A DNA stretch of 64,000 nucleotides, from the NCBI GenBank assembly GCA_028751875.1, contig CM054140.1, positions 49,487,171 through 49,551,170 of the forward strand, given 5' to 3'. The stretch's first letter is position 1; each line of letters begins with the position of its first letter. A program made the translations under genes and the position numbers. Below are positions 43,915-55,560 of this stretch, piece after piece. The DNA is from Rapana venosa. Its lineage: Eukaryota > Mollusca > Gastropoda > Neogastropoda > Muricidae. The notes beneath the pieces are model-generated. The model was given only the letters and a program-made list of their open reading frames with translations. It was not told the DNA's origin and did not search any database.

Positions 43915-44255
43915 TTTTTATTTTATTCTTTTATTTCAAGGATAATGGAATAAGCGCTATGTGCTTTTTTTCATCCAGTCCCCGTGTGTATGCAGTTTTG
44001 TAAATTTTGTCATCCATTCCCACCGGCACACAATGGCCTACTCTTCCAAAAAGCAGAACAGGTTTTAATGTGTGCACATGGTGTTCTGTGTGCGTTCACA
44101 CACAGGACCTCGGTTTATGGTCTCATCCGAATAACTTTTGGGGAGAGTGGAGTCGAAGTTAATTCAGAGGAAAAATCCTCTTGAACGGGAATCAAGCCCG
44201 GGTTAGCAGATCACAAGTGCATCACACTAACCACCAGGCTATCCCGTTTCCCGCA
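43915..44255 (-). mobile_element. SINE family A, full length
   Basis: Reversed: TTTATTTCAAGGATAATGGA, CATCCAGTCCCCGTGTGTAT, TTTGTCATCCATTCCCACCG, CGGTTTATGGTCTCATCCGA, GAGAGTGGAGTCGAAGTTAA, ATCAAGCCCGGGTTAGCAGA (B box) and CACTAACCACCAGGCTATCC (A box). The best reference copy for the A family. Confidence 0.9.
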
Positions 44256-44285
44256 CACACACACATGTGTGCATGTGTTAACAAA

Positions 44286-44289
<4 letters not shown>

Positions 44290-44320
<31 letters not shown>
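44290..44320. repeat. (AT)n microsatellite
   Basis: About 15 AT units. Confidence 0.95.
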
Positions 44321-44322
<2 letters not shown>

Positions 44323-44329
44323 CACAAAA

Positions 44330-45220
44330 ATCACATTCTAAGCATGGCAGCTTTCATATGAACCACATGAGGGAAAAAGCACAAAAAACAGCAAATTATG
44401 ATCACACAGCAGCAGCGGCCAAGAAACGGAACAATGTACAGCAGGACATCCAAAACAAAGCTTTGGTTTTCAGTCACGTGAATCACACAAGTTCATCCAC
44501 ACAGATAAACACAGAGAGAAATGTGACACACGCGGGGAAAGCAGGATCAAAGGGAAAAGGGAATCAAGAGAAATACCCCCCCCCCCACCCCTTCCACACC
44601 AAAGCCCTGTACCTGTTCTGTATCTTCCTTTAAAGACTGACAGCCAAACAGAGAGAAAAAATCAACAGGAATTACACAACTACGAAAGACCCACAGCACC
44701 AACAGAGATGTGAACACATTCATTATTACAGACTTAACACAGCTCTAAGAACAAATGGTAATAAACCAGATGAATGCGCTGTAACGAAATATAGAAGGGG
44801 AGAAAACAGTGTGCAAGAATACTGTCATTTTGAGGGTTGCCTGCCTGAAGGATCCCTGTCACTGTGTAACCATCACCCAGAGTTGCCTCATCTTAACCGG
44901 CAACACTCAAGTTTACAGCCCAACCAACGCAAGAAAGTCATAATCAAGGATGTGTACAGAAACAGCCAGATAGATGAAAGTCACACACAAACAGATCTAC
45001 CACACTGAAGAGAACCCTTTGATACATTGAACATTCTACAGAAACATATCTAAAGAGGTAAAACGATGATGGGAATACTTTTTTTCTTTAAAACGTATCT
45101 CATGAGGTAAAACGACGATTGAAATACTTTACTGCTTCTCTCTCGCTTTTTTTGTGCTAGTGTGTGCAGAGCATTCCCTAAAATCATATCTGAAGAACTA
45201 AAACAATGAATAAGATCTTT
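44330..45220. other. Intron sequence, nothing recognised
   Basis: A-rich with a CCC run at 44576-44590. The patch 44815-44935 (GAGGGTTGCCTGCCTGAAGG, CAACCAACGCAAGAAAGTC) is less AT-rich but shows no exon features that fit the gene. Confidence 0.4.
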
Positions 45221-45224
45221 TTAT

Positions 45225-45335
45225 CTCCAAAGTCAGCAGCTATCAAACTGGTGGGGAGGGAGGGGAGGGGGGGGCGGAGCGGTCACATACACAGAAATCT
45301 CACCATTGGTGAACCTCAGAGCTCTAGCCAAGAAA
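45225..45335 (+). mobile_element. SINE family B tail fragment
   Basis: AAGTCAGCAGCTATCAAACT, a G-rich insertion, CGGTCACATACACAGAAATC, TCACCATTGGTGAACCTCAG and AGCTCTAGCCAAGAAA. Confidence 0.75.
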
Positions 45336-45919
45336 TTGGAAAAAAATCTTCTTCTTTTTTCTTTTTTTCTATTTTATTTTTACACTCATGTTACACAAAA
45401 CAAACCCTGAGGAGGAATAAGCCTCACCAAAAATAACATTCAAAGAAGTGTCCAAGAATATACAACTATTACACACACAAAAAGAAGGTTCAAGTGTGCA
45501 CTCGAGCAGTGCATTTCCCAAGAGAACTCTCTATGTTAAAAGAAAGTGTTGATAACACAATTTTTCTTTACCAGTGTATCCACATATACAAAAGTAAACG
45601 TTGTACAACATCAAACATTTGAAAACATGTACACACTCCCGCCACACCCCCAACTACAACAAAAAAACAAAGACCTTTGGAGAAATCTTTTGAGAGAAAG
45701 GGATCACCCCAGATTCAGAAGAATCTACTGTACATATCAGAATGCCCCACCAACTATCCCCTGTCTACACTACTTCAACACACTTCACACCCCCTACTGT
45801 ACTCCAACACATCCAACCTGCTCTGAGACGACGCAGCAATGGTGTAAGACTTTTGGGCAGAACAAAAAAGAAATTGTTATTTCTTTCCCAATCAATGGTA
45901 TTTACAATATTGTATTCCT

Positions 45920-46160
45920 GCATTGGTGTGTGTGTGGGTGTGTGTGTGTGTGTGTGTGTGTACGTGGTGCGTGTGTGTGCACGCACCTGGGTTTGTGTAT
46001 GATAATTTTTTTAAGCTATCTTGGAATGCTTATAACAATCTGAAATGTGTTTTTCTTGTGTCTTGTGAGATAATTATAGGTATCAATGTGCCTGTCAGTA
46101 TTGTAATTGCCCTTCATGGGATGATTAGAGTGTTTTTGACTTGACTTGACTTGACTTGAT
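45920..46160 (+). mobile_element. (GT)n plus LINE-type 3' end (family E)
   Basis: GT microsatellite at 45926-45985, then TTGGAATGCTTATAACAATC, AGGTATCAATGTGCCTGTCA, GTATTGTAATTGCCCTTCAT, GGGATGATTAGAGTGTTTTT and a (TTGAC)n tail. It aligns with 26740-26866. Confidence 0.65.
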
Positions 46161-46169
46161 CTTCCTTTT

Positions 46170-46880
46170 AAGAGTCTGAACAAGACTGAAATTCAGGGCA
46201 TGTTTAGTTTTAAACTATCAGCAAAATCTGTCAACTTTCACTTCAACAATGGCATGTCTTGGAGTGTGTTTTCTTCACAGTGGGAAAGACAAAAATGTTG
46301 TGATGCTCTTATTTTTTGGATAATGAAGTAAGAAAGATTGCATTCAGGCAAGAAACCAATCCTGTTCAATATTGATTATGATACATGACAAAGATATAAT
46401 ACACATACACATGTGAACACCAAAACCAGCATCAGATAGAAAGGAAAATAAATATTTGCATTGCATTAGTGTGAATTAGAGACATGATCATGAAGCAAAT
46501 GTGGAGAGTGTGCTAAACACTCCACAGCCCTCATTCGTAAAGTAAAATAAAACAAAAACATGGCATAAACACACCTAGGATCTTTATCCATATTCTGAAT
46601 CAGTGTTAATCTCAACACATAATGCTGGAAAGCAAGCTTACACTTCGACAGCACAATTATATTCATATACACAGAGACACTGTCCTTCTTCATTGTTAAG
46701 CGCTTAAGCTGCATGTGAGGGAGGAAGAGAAAAGCAGTCGAGAACCATTCTGATGGGTACTGGTATACACAAAAACACGACACTTTAAACAGATATGCTG
46801 CGCAAGTCTTCACAGCTTAACAAACCCTCGCCACTATCATCAGCACGCATGGAACACGTCAAGACACGAGTGTGCTGACA
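46170..46880. other. Intron sequence, nothing recognised
   Basis: Plain AT-rich intron. Confidence 0.4.
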
Positions 46881-46885
46881 CTTAC

Positions 46886-47017
46886 TCTGATCCCGCAGAC
46901 GTCGCAGGTTGTCCTCCTGCTGCCTCAACATGGCCGACTGCTGGGCCTCCAGGATGTTTCCAGTGGAGGGATCTTCAGGGAACAGACGGCGGAACTCCTT
47001 GCGGGAATTGGAATCAT
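46886..47017 (-). CDS. CSPP1: CSPP1-like exon (13th), coiled coil
   Basis: Acceptor GTCTGTGCGTCAG before AT-GAT-TCC; donor GTAAGT. It encodes DDSNSRKEFRRLFPEDPSTG, then NILEAQQSAMLRQQEDNLRR and LRDQ. The Gln/Leu/Arg-rich second half is a coiled coil. Phase 1 in and 1 out. The preceding exon ends FGALKFK, so the join reads FGALKFKDDSNSRKEF. Confidence 0.85.
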
Positions 47018-47144
47018 CTGACGCACAGACATACACACAAGCAGAACATATAGAAAGACATGTATTAGTAGCCAAAAACATTTTTTAATAAAAAAAAAGT
47101 CACCCATACACATGTATAACAATTCACGCACTTTTCCACACACT

Positions 47145-47985
47145 TATCACTCACTTATTCAGTACCTTGGTCGATTTGGTTGTGGAGGGGGGGTGGGGGT
47201 GGGGGGGCAACCTTACCAGCAGAACCAAAACAATTACAGTGATTAAGTTCATGCAAAAGGACCTGCAAGATTTGCAAAGGAATCCTGCCTGGTAAAATTC
47301 TGCTGAAAAATTACAGTGTGCATGTGTGTGTGTTTTAGAATACACGTGCATGAGCATCACAAATGTACAGTTGTTTTTTTTTCAGATATGAGCACAGCAT
47401 ACTTGTGTGCATGACTATAATTATGTCAAAGAACAAGTCTTCCCCAAAACAAAATCTAATCTTTCTCTCCTGTATCACACACATTCCAGAAAGACCAACC
47501 CAAGACTGAGTGACAAAATATTCAAAAAAGAAAGTGAATGAGATGGGGTGGGAGACATGCATACCAAAAAGAATGAGACAAAAAGGGAAAGGGAGATAGT
47601 CAAAAAGAAAAGCAAAAATGTGAATGATTCCTCCCCCCCCCCCCCCCAAAAAAAAAACAACCAAATAAATGAAGAATCAGAAAAAAATACTGACAGAGTA
47701 AGATGGAAAGGAGAGAAAAAGAGATCACAGAAAGACGGCAACAGACTGGCAGACACAGAGATAAAGACAAAGGCCAGAGAGAAATTACACCGAGAGATGA
47801 AAGGAGAGACAGACCAGAGACAGGCAGACTGCAACAAAAACAGAAAAGAAAAACAAAGAAACAAAGAGAAAAAACAGGTTATAGCAAAAACAAATCAGAG
47901 AAAAGGACATGCAGGGGGAAAAAGAGTACAAGCTAGAGTAAAACCAACTATACAATCAAAGCATTCTACTAAAAAAATCTATGTA
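47145..47985. other. Intron sequence with A-rich low complexity
   Basis: G-run patch at 47188-47208, C17 run at 47631-47647, A/G-rich 47550-47950. No element recognised. Confidence 0.4.
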
Positions 47986-47991
47986 CACCAC

Positions 47992-48113
47992 CTTTAAATT
48001 TCAGGGCACCAAAGTCTTCCACAGCCTGCGTGTTGGGGCGGTCAGCAGGGGTGCGACGCACAGGCACCGCGTTACGAAGAAGCGCTGTCTCAAACACGTC
48101 AATCTCTGGCCGC
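47992..48113 (-). CDS. CSPP1: CSPP1-like exon (12th)
   Basis: Acceptor TGTGGATTTCAG before G-CGG-CCA; donor GTGGTG. It encodes VRPEIDVFETALLRNAVPVR, then RTPADRPNTQAVEDFGALKF and K. The RNAVPVRR and VEDFxALK segments are among the clearest CSPP1-like stretches. It is GC-rich compared with its intron, as expected for a conserved exon. Phase 2 in, 1 out. Confidence 0.85.
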
Positions 48114-48184
48114 CTGAAATCCACAGTGTCTTTGACATTTCACAAAAGACTTCTGGAACCACGCTCCACCACACACGTTTCATG

Positions 48185-48432
48185 TCCTTCGGATGAGACT
48201 ATAAACCGAGGCCCCATGTTCGAACGCATGCAAAAAATCTTGCGTGCACGTTAAATCCTGTTCCGCTTTTGGAAGAGTAGGCCATTGTGTGCCGATGGAA
48301 ACAGATGACAAAATTTACAAAACCGCATATACACGGGGACTGTATGTAAAAAAGCACATGAGTGCTTATTTCATTATCCTCAATATAAAAGAATAAATAT
48401 AAAAGAATAAATAAATAAATAAATAAATGTTT
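48185..48432 (+). mobile_element. SINE family A, 5'-truncated
   Basis: CCTTCGGATGAGACTATAAA, CCGAGGCCCCATGTTCGAAC, TGGAAGAGTAGGCCATTGTG, TACACGGGGACTGTATGTAA and an AATA repeat tail. It starts only about 70 bases from the exon at 48113, upstream of its acceptor. Confidence 0.9.
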
Positions 48433-48439
48433 AGCATCA

Positions 48440-49165
48440 GGCAGATATGCAACAAACTATGACATCTTTTGCATTTTACAGTAAGTGTGCAATGAATAGA
48501 TTAAGGCTCCTCGTTTGTATCTTTTTTCATAGCAAGTCTTGATTCTTGAATGATTGAGAGGTTGTAAGTGGTTACCTGCACTTGTCTTCCTCCACCACTA
48601 TTTCTGCAATAATAAAGTATTGATTCTTTGTGGTGGTATTTTCCCCCATTTTCTTGTGAGTATTGACTTATCTGCTAATGTAACGACTGCTATATACATA
48701 AAGAAAGTTACATACAAAGATAGACTGTGAATGTTCAATTTGTTCACACTGTAAAGATACGATTTGGTTTGAAATGAAAAAAATGGTGGAGTTCTTTTAG
48801 AGTCAATTAGAAAATGTATTATCACACAGACAAAACAATTGTAAGTCAGAAAACTACTTTTTAAATTTTGGTTTTCATTTTAAGAGAAATTCAAGAAACT
48901 GTGTTTGTCTTTCACAATCAGGGAGGGGTGGATGACTGAACGTAGCTAGTCAGCTGAGTACTTGTACTGAATTTTATAGAGTATAGCACTCACTACATAA
49001 AAATCCAAGTGGAAGCTATCTCCAATATTGTCTGTTTGGCATTTCTTGCTCCTGCTGCTTACTCACTCGGGAGGGTTTCAAAGTGGTGTTAAGTCTGGTC
49101 AGGCAGCAGATCACAACGGATCACATATTGCCCCATCCACTGGGAAATCAACACTACATCAGTAC
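48440..49165. other. Intron sequence, nothing recognised
   Basis: AT-rich. Confidence 0.4.
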
Positions 49166-49169
49166 TCAC

Positions 49170-49228
49170 ACTATAGGGGCTGGAGGTGGCCTCTGCACCA
49201 GGCGAGGGTCAAACACGTCAGGCTCATT
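49170..49228 (-). CDS. CSPP1: CSPP1-like exon (11th)
   Basis: Acceptor CCTGTGTTTCAG before AAT-GAG-CCT; donor GTGAGT. It encodes NEPDVFDPRLVQRPPPAPI, with a split Val. The short proline-rich patch QRPPPAP precedes VRPEIDVFE. Phase 0 in, 2 out. Confidence 0.8.
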
Positions 49229-49364
49229 CTGAAACACAGGCGTTACCACTGCTTTTACTCTGCGTGAATTTGCTTTCCTCTTTTAAGTTTCCACCTTCTT
49301 GTTCAATTTTTCATACTCAAGACTATTTTTCTTCATCACTGGGAAATGCTGATACAAGTCCAAA

Positions 49365-49540
49365 ATTCTTTACAAAATGCTATCTACACACCAATTTCTG
49401 TTTTTAAATTCTATACAAAATGCTATCTACACACCAATTTCTGTTTTTAAATTCTTTACAAAATGCTATCTACACACCAATTTCTGTTTTTAAATTCTTT
49501 ACAAAATGCTATCTACACACCAATTTCTGTTTTTAAATTC
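49365..49540. repeat. 43-bp minisatellite, four copies
   Basis: Unit ATTCTTTACAAAATGCTATC + TACACACCAATTTCTG + TTTTTAA, four nearly identical copies; the second has CTATAC for CTTTAC. Confidence 0.95.
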
Positions 49541-49604
49541 AAATAACACAAGATAAAACATTCTCCTATGCCAAAAAAGCCCAAATCTGCAAGACACAGA
49601 TACA

Positions 49605-49805
49605 TGTGAAAGAACTTATGGCAACAAGAGCAAATTTCTGAAGAAAGAAAAAGCCACTCTCATACAAAAACAAATACACCCATACACAAGGTTATAATAA
49701 TAAATATTTTTAAAAAGGATGTATATTCAGCTGCACTTGTAGTGAAGCACTCTCTCTCCAGGGAGAACATACACATTTCACACAGAAAGACCTACTATAA
49801 GTTGT
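49605..49805 (+). mobile_element. SINE family C, 5'-truncated and diverged
   Basis: TGTGAAAGAACTTATGGCAA, CAAGAGCAAATTTC, AAAAGCCACTCTCATACAAA, GAAGCACTCTCTCTCCAGGG and ATTTCACACAGAAAGACC keep the C order. Confidence 0.7.
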
Positions 49806-50363
49806 GTACACTACAGAATAAGGGGATGAAATGTCAGTGCTATGAATGAAATGCTAGAGAGACATAAAAGAAAATGAAGTTGACCTTTGTTTCATAGAAA
49901 ACAAACAATGAATACACAACACAAAGTAACACAAAGCTAACAATTTTCTCATACTGATGAAAATTATCTATTCTTTTATTCCCCAACATCAAAACAAATC
50001 AACAGGAAACAAAAAGAACTTAAAAGAACTTTTTAACATTCAGATAAACTATTTTGAAATCTGCAGAATCATTAATTTTGACATTTGAAATAAACTTGAT
50101 AGGCAGTAAGAGGACACGATTCTTCCTGCTCAGGTATGAGCTGTGTGAGTGAAAACAGATCATGTACAATAGCAGTCCTGTTCTAATCAACTTTTCAAAT
50201 CTATTCTGCACACAAGCCGGAAGCATATAAAAACAAAACGAACCAACAAACAACAAAACAAAGCAAACCAGCACCAAATCAAAAGCAAAACAAATGAGTT
50301 CTGCTCTCACACTGTCTTTCTCTATTCACTGAGATGTTACAGTATTGGTACTGGTATACTGAC

Positions 50364-50452
50364 CCTTTCTCTCTCCAGCATGGTCTCCACACGCTGGCGT
50401 TCGTTCTGCAGCTGTTTCCTCATGGCTGCCAGCTGGTTCAGCACATTGGCAC
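50364..50452 (-). CDS. CSPP1: CSPP1-like exon (10th), coiled coil
   Basis: Acceptor CTGTTTGTCCAG before GT-GCC-AAT; donor GTCAGT. It encodes SANVLNQLAAMRKQLQNERQ and RVETMLERER, a clear amphipathic heptad pattern (NQL, AAM, KQL, ERQ, RVE). Phase 1 in, 0 out. In position and sequence it fits the central coiled coil of CSPP1. Confidence 0.85.
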
Positions 50453-50969
50453 CTGGACAAACAGTCAGAGTTCACCATAAGTCTCTGGTACAATAACACA
50501 CAGTAACAAATACATTCAAAAACTCTGTGCAGCTGTCTAGGAATCACTTGCAGGAGTTGTCAACTCCAACTTGAAGTCTTTACAGCCAGCTACCATTTGA
50601 GAATTAAACACAGCATTTGATGATTTCCTGTTTTTCTTTTTCTTTTTTTCCCTTTTGAGAAAATATTTTCAAGTGTGTGGTTTTTTTCTTACTGTTTACT
50701 TAATTTCACAATAGTGACTGGTACTCCACCTCAGGTAAGGTCTCCCACAGGGGACGTTTATGACAGAACCAACACCAAGACCAAATAAGGGTTCTATGCT
50801 GTGACTTTTCTGCCAAAAATAGCTCTCAGAATGAATGTTTTCTTGCCAGTTTGCTGACCATCAGTCCGACAAATGCAATAATTGCATAGTAAAAAAAAAA
50901 TTTTTTTTAATAAAATAAAACAAAGGCCTGTAAATAAAGTGAAGCCTGGTCAAGGTTAATTAAACAAGA

Positions 50970-51360
50970 AGACCAGTGGTCAAGCAATAACACACCTCTG
51001 TAGAAAAGCAAGAGGTGCTGGGTTTCATTTCCTTTTGGAGTAAAATGTTTTCTGCATCCCCAAGATCGTAAAATGGTAATCATGAACAGTGTCCCATGTC
51101 TCAGTTTTTCAGATGGCATAATTCAATAAACTGAGGACCCATGTGCAACATACATTTAGAATGCTAGAGAACCCACAGTAACGAGAAAGTTGTCCCTGGC
51201 AAAGTTCTAAGGAAAATAAAAGGCATTCTCATAATAGAAAAAGTATGTGCATGCAGTCAGGGCGAATCAAAGTAGTACTGTAGTGTGCCATGCGCTTCCT
51301 CCAGGAAGACCAGCCTGAATTTTGTGTACAAAAATCTATGACTACAAATATCGTAACAGT
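50970..51360 (+). mobile_element. SINE family C, diverged
   Basis: GACCAGTGGTCAAGCAATAA, GCTGGGTTTCATTTCC, CAGTAACGAGAAAGTTGTCC, CTGGCAAAGTTCTAAGG, CATGCGCTTCCTCCAGGAAG and AATTTTGTGTACAAAAATCT follow the C element from head to 3' body. Confidence 0.7.
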
Positions 51361-51753
51361 TAACTGCTATAGACAGATGCATACACACACACACACACAC
51401 ACATGTTAAATCAAATCACACACGCACAAAAACATTACAGACAAAAACAGGAAGAACTATTTCCAAATCCAAAAACCCATAGAAGGTACAAGAATAAGGG
51501 TCCAGTCATCAAACTTGTGAAGATTAAAACATGGGTTCAGCCAACATGTGGTGAAAATGACTAACAAAAAACCCTACAATATTCAACACATAAAGGGCAC
51601 AACATTCAGACGCCATAGTATCAAACATTCATGCTTTTATGACATAAATCCCTGTAACAGTGCCACCATCACACCACTGGGTGAGCCGGTTCTTAGGCAT
51701 ATTACACATCATACATTCAGTCATTCAAAAAGAAAAGAAAAAAAAAAACTTAC

Positions 51754-51796
51754 TGTGCGTTCTCACAGGAGGTCCAGCATCGTCATATGAAGTAGA
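51754..51796 (-). CDS. CSPP1: CSPP1-like exon (9th), 43-nt micro-exon
   Basis: Acceptor TTCTTTGTTTCAG before TCT-ACT; donor GTAAGT. It encodes STSYDDAGPPVRTH, with a split Ser. It is short, but both splice sites are strong and the phase (0 in, 1 out) exactly joins its neighbours, which would otherwise be out of frame. Confidence 0.75.
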
Positions 51797-51799
51797 CTG

Positions 51800-52625
51800 A
51801 AACAAAGAAACAAGCTTAAGAAAAACAAAGGGGAAAAAAACCACCAAAACATCAACAAGAAAAAACAACTACATCCACAAACAAGTTGTACATTCTAGCT
51901 TCAATCAAACTGGGATACTACTTGTTTTGCAAGATGCGTAAAAAAGAAAAGTCTTTTGCACACCAATTTTCATTTATATTTGATTTAGAATTATAAACAT
52001 GGGATGATTTCTACTATTTTGTATGAGAAATGTTTTCCTAGGCTTTTTTTATGTATGGCTTGAATCCAACATGAATTTTGCTGATTCTGATATGATTAAA
52101 TGTTTGTATTGGGATAAGATAAGCAATCAAACAACAACAACAAAAAACCCAAAATAAAAAATATTCCCTTTACATTGGACACACATATTCAAGTCAGTGC
52201 TGCTGACTGAACTGTATCAGTCTGTACACCTTCCTGTTGTGTATGCATGCCAGACACAGACTTCAATGGATCTAGAAAGAAGAATCCATGCTATGGAAAA
52301 GGTGTGGTACAGTGTATAGAGAACACTCTGCCGTGTACAAAGAATGGAAGAAATTGATGAACAGCTCTTCAGTGAAAGGGAAGGGAAAACAAGAACATGG
52401 ACTGTTACAATGAGCTTATATCTCCTATAAAACGTGGACAACCAAAACATTAAAAACTTTTTAAAAAGGCAAACAAATCAATAATGCTTAAGGGAACAAA
52501 AAATAGGATCAGGTGTGACACAATCACAGCATATGGAACAAAACAGACAACATGCACAATAAGAAAAAACCCTGACCAAAATCACCGAACACAACTTGAC
52601 ACAACCAAAGGCTTGAAGAAGGCAA
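51800..52625. other. Intron sequence, nothing recognised
   Basis: AT-rich, no repeat assigned. Confidence 0.4.
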
Positions 52626-52630
52626 CATAC

Positions 52631-52690
52631 CGGTTGAGGCTCCTGACGAGTTCTGGCTGCAGGGACTGGAGGTGAGTTAGGGCGTTTCTC
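52631..52690 (-). CDS. CSPP1: CSPP1-like exon (8th), proline-rich
   Basis: It encodes EKRPNSPPVPAARTRQEPQP, exactly 20 codons, phase 0 in and out; donor GTATGT. The SPPVPA motif is a typical SH3/WW-type or Pro-rich linker of the family (recalled). The acceptor AG follows a (TG)n repeat directly, with no ordinary polypyrimidine tract. An internal CTGCAG 34 bases into the exon could act as an acceptor but would break the frame. Confidence 0.75.
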
Positions 52691-52692
52691 CT

Positions 52693-52709
52693 ACACACAC
52701 ACACACACA

Positions 52710-52753
<44 letters not shown>
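52693..52753. repeat. (CA)n microsatellite forming the 3' splice-site region
   Basis: About 29 CA units with one TA interruption. On the gene's strand it reads (TG)n ending TGTAG at the exon border. Confidence 0.95.
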
Positions 52754-52757
<4 letters not shown>

Positions 52758-52869
52758 CATATGTACACTCATCTACACATGCACTGACACATGAACACAC
52801 ACACACACAAGCATACACCCATTTCCTCACCACCCACGCCCCCACCCAACCCCCCACTAATGCACACAC

Positions 52870-53510
52870 ACACAGATGACAAAATCATCATCTTCCCCAA
52901 AGTGTTCCATTCTACATTGCTGTTCATTTTCCGTAACTACCTCCCAATAAGTCCCAACTCTTCCACCTACCTCCCCCCTATCTTTTCCTTCTTTTTTTTT
53001 AAAATTGACACGACACCATCCTTTCAATGAAAGCACACTACAGGAACCTTTCTTATACACAGACGATGAGCCACTTCAAACCTGAGAAATCTGTTCAAGC
53101 ATAATATGAGGACTTTTCATGAAGTCTTACATAATTTCTAAATGAAGGGTGCAAAAACACCAACAGAACATACTACATTAGCCTTTGCCACACAATCAAA
53201 ATGTTTATTCAACACTGAAATGATGACTTTCAAATAATTCACTGCAACAAATTTCTTCATGGATTAAAAGCATCACAAAAGATCTGATTAGCAGAAAACA
53301 TTCTTCCTATAATCCAGTAATATCTTTTTATTTTTAAAAAAAGAAGAAAAAAGATTGCCTTGCACTTAAACGTTTATTCTGAAGCTGTTCAAACTTCTTT
53401 GTAATCAAACCCTTCGTCTAGCATCATAACACTTGATCTTTTCAGTGCTGGTGTCTTAAGGTTTGGAAAGGTTTTCAAAGAAAATGTGTTAAGGGAAAAA
53501 AAATTCCTTC
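52870..53510. other. Intron sequence, nothing recognised
   Basis: AT-rich. Confidence 0.4.
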
Positions 53511-53514
53511 CAGT

Positions 53515-53605
53515 TCAAGCTTCTGCCTTAATGGTGCGTTATGATGGAATGCACACACATCTGCCAATGGTGAGCCTTGGAGTTACATCTCAGAAACAAG
53601 GAAGG
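53515..53605 (+). mobile_element. SINE family B tail fragment, diverged
   Basis: CTTCTGCCTTAATGGTGCGT, ACACACATCTGCCAATGGTG and AGCCTTGGAGTTACATCTCA correspond to the B tail. Confidence 0.55.
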
Positions 53606-53959
53606 AGAGGAATGATACTTGGAAAACAAGTGATGGAAGGCAAAAACATGGAGTCTTCGGCTACAATGTGGCTGTTCTACAAAGTATGTCACAATGATGC
53701 GAGTTTAAATCAATACACGCACTTTGGAAAAGAAAAAGAATACTAAAAAAATTTGTACGGATAAAAGATATCATCATGGGTAAATTTGTAAAAACTGTAA
53801 AATTTCAGATACAACTATAAGTAAAGCACAATTTTGAAAGGGGGGGAGGGAGGAGGGGGGGATCAACCAAAACAACACAGGCAAGTTTAAACATTACTCT
53901 TAAAACACTTTATTCTACTTTTCTTTTAAATTTCCTTTTCTTATCTATCAACGTGTGTG

Positions 53960-54015
53960 CTCATGTATGTATGTATGTATGTATGTATGTAAGTATGTAT
54001 GTATGTGTATGTATG
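53960..54015. repeat. (ATGT)n microsatellite
   Basis: About 13 TATG units with one AAG interruption. Confidence 0.95.
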
Positions 54016-54019
54016 AGTT

Positions 54020-54470
54020 TAATAACAATAGCCTCTGACAAACCTGTTAAATCAAAAATGAAATGGTTAATATGGCTAATTTTTAATGGCATTTGTTAAA
54101 ACATTCCAACTAAATAGGTGTTTTTTTTCAAAGCAATAAACAAAATAAAGTTACGCAGAACTGGATAAAAAGTAAAAATATGAACTACTGCCACAAAAAA
54201 CGAATTACGAAAAATGTTTCTGTGTAATGAATTAGCACTAGTGTTTCAAAACAAAAGGCAGAAAATGTCCAACTAATTCAGAGATAATTTATAAATTAAA
54301 AAATGCTATCATACATTGTAAACACAAAAACAGACAGATACTGATTAAGGTTAAATGACTAACAGTCAGACAACAACTGAATATCACTGCCCTAATTTCT
54401 GATTAGACTCTCAAGAGTTAAAGCTCTTTCCAATACCACCTTCTTCCCTCCCCCCACCCCCCAAAAAAAC
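54020..54470. other. Intron sequence, nothing recognised
   Basis: AT-rich. Confidence 0.4.
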
Positions 54471-54489
54471 CCCAAACAAACAAACAACA

Positions 54490-54563
54490 CCTCCCCCCCC
54501 CCCCCCCCCCCCCCCCCGCCCACACACACACACAAAAGAAAGAAAGAAAGAAAGAAAGAAAGA
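54490..54563. repeat. Poly-C, (CA)n, (AAAG)n cluster
   Basis: C-run of about 27, then CACACA, then six AAAG units. Confidence 0.95.
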
Positions 54564-54734
54564 AAATGGACTCATTCCACAGCTAACACTTAATGAATTC
54601 CATTTAAAGTCAGTTATGAAGTGAATATTTTCCTAATAAAAATCTCAGCTCATTCATTTTCAACACACAAACATTATTTTGTCTGCACTTAGAATGCTGA
54701 TGCAAATAAGAAGGTAAATACTTTCCTCCCCAGC

Positions 54735-54762
54735 CCCCCCCCCCCCCCCCCCCCCCCCCCCT
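54735..54762. repeat. Poly-C run
   Basis: About 28 uninterrupted C after CCAG. Confidence 0.95.
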
Positions 54763-54769
54763 TAACAAC

Positions 54770-55475
54770 AAGTGCTAAATACACACAACCAAATAAGCAA
54801 ACCTCCATCTCTTAAGTAATGTTAGTGTGTTCAATGTCCATTTAAGTGCCTTAGCTGGGAAGAATCTGTGTATGAAGAAGAAACAAAAGATAATTTTAAT
54901 TCCTATATGTCTAAAATTTTGCTTTGTGTGTGTATGTAGGGCAGTGGCTTTGGTTGTATGCGAAAGTAAAAAATCCTGATTAAAAGAGGTGTTTTTTTTA
55001 AAAGTATCTATATTTTATATTCTACAACTGTTACAACTTCAAGAACTGGTTGGAAATAATGTCTCTACAGCCAAACTTAGAATATCACTCTAACTTCTAT
55101 CTATCTGTCCCGTAGTCTGACGACCGTGGGGGGCACCCTCAAAGACTCAACAACCAGTTCCCTCCATTCCTCTCTCTGTTCTGCCTTTCTCAGGGTTTTC
55201 AGGGTTACTAGCTTACGATGCCAATAAAATCCTGGATGTTAGGGTAATGTACACTACTGACTCACTAACATGCATATGCAGTCACACACACACACACTTC
55301 GAGATCTGCTTTTGCTAACATCTTCTAGATTATGTACACAGAAAATTAATAATGACAGAAATAACAAAAATAACAACAAAAACTGGCTAAATAATAACAA
55401 AAACACCGGAGTGTTAAGTACTTTAAAAACAAGAATCCCATAGCTAATGAATAATTTTCTAAATTAAAAAAAATC
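54770..55475. other. Intron sequence, nothing recognised
   Basis: AT-rich. The patch 55108-55215 (CCCGTAGTCTGACGACCGTG, TTCCTCTCTCTGTTCTGCC) looks like a repeat end but has no second copy I can align. Confidence 0.4.
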
Positions 55476-55479
55476 TCTA

Positions 55480-55560
55480 TAATAATAAATAATAATAATA
55501 AATGGAATTTATAAAGCGCCATATCTTGAAAAGACAAATCAAAGCACATACACAACTAGA
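55480..55560 (-). mobile_element. SINE family C tail fragment
   Basis: ATA repeat, then TGGAATTTATAAAGCGCCAT, ATCTTGAAAAGACAAATC and AAAGCACATA, the reversed C tail. Confidence 0.7.

Noticed and set aside
43963..44184. ORFs inside SINE A such as MCMRFCKFCH or MCMQFCKFCH
   Set aside because: The same frame recurs at 4.0, 44.0 and 61.5 kb only because the SINE recurs; it is noncoding.
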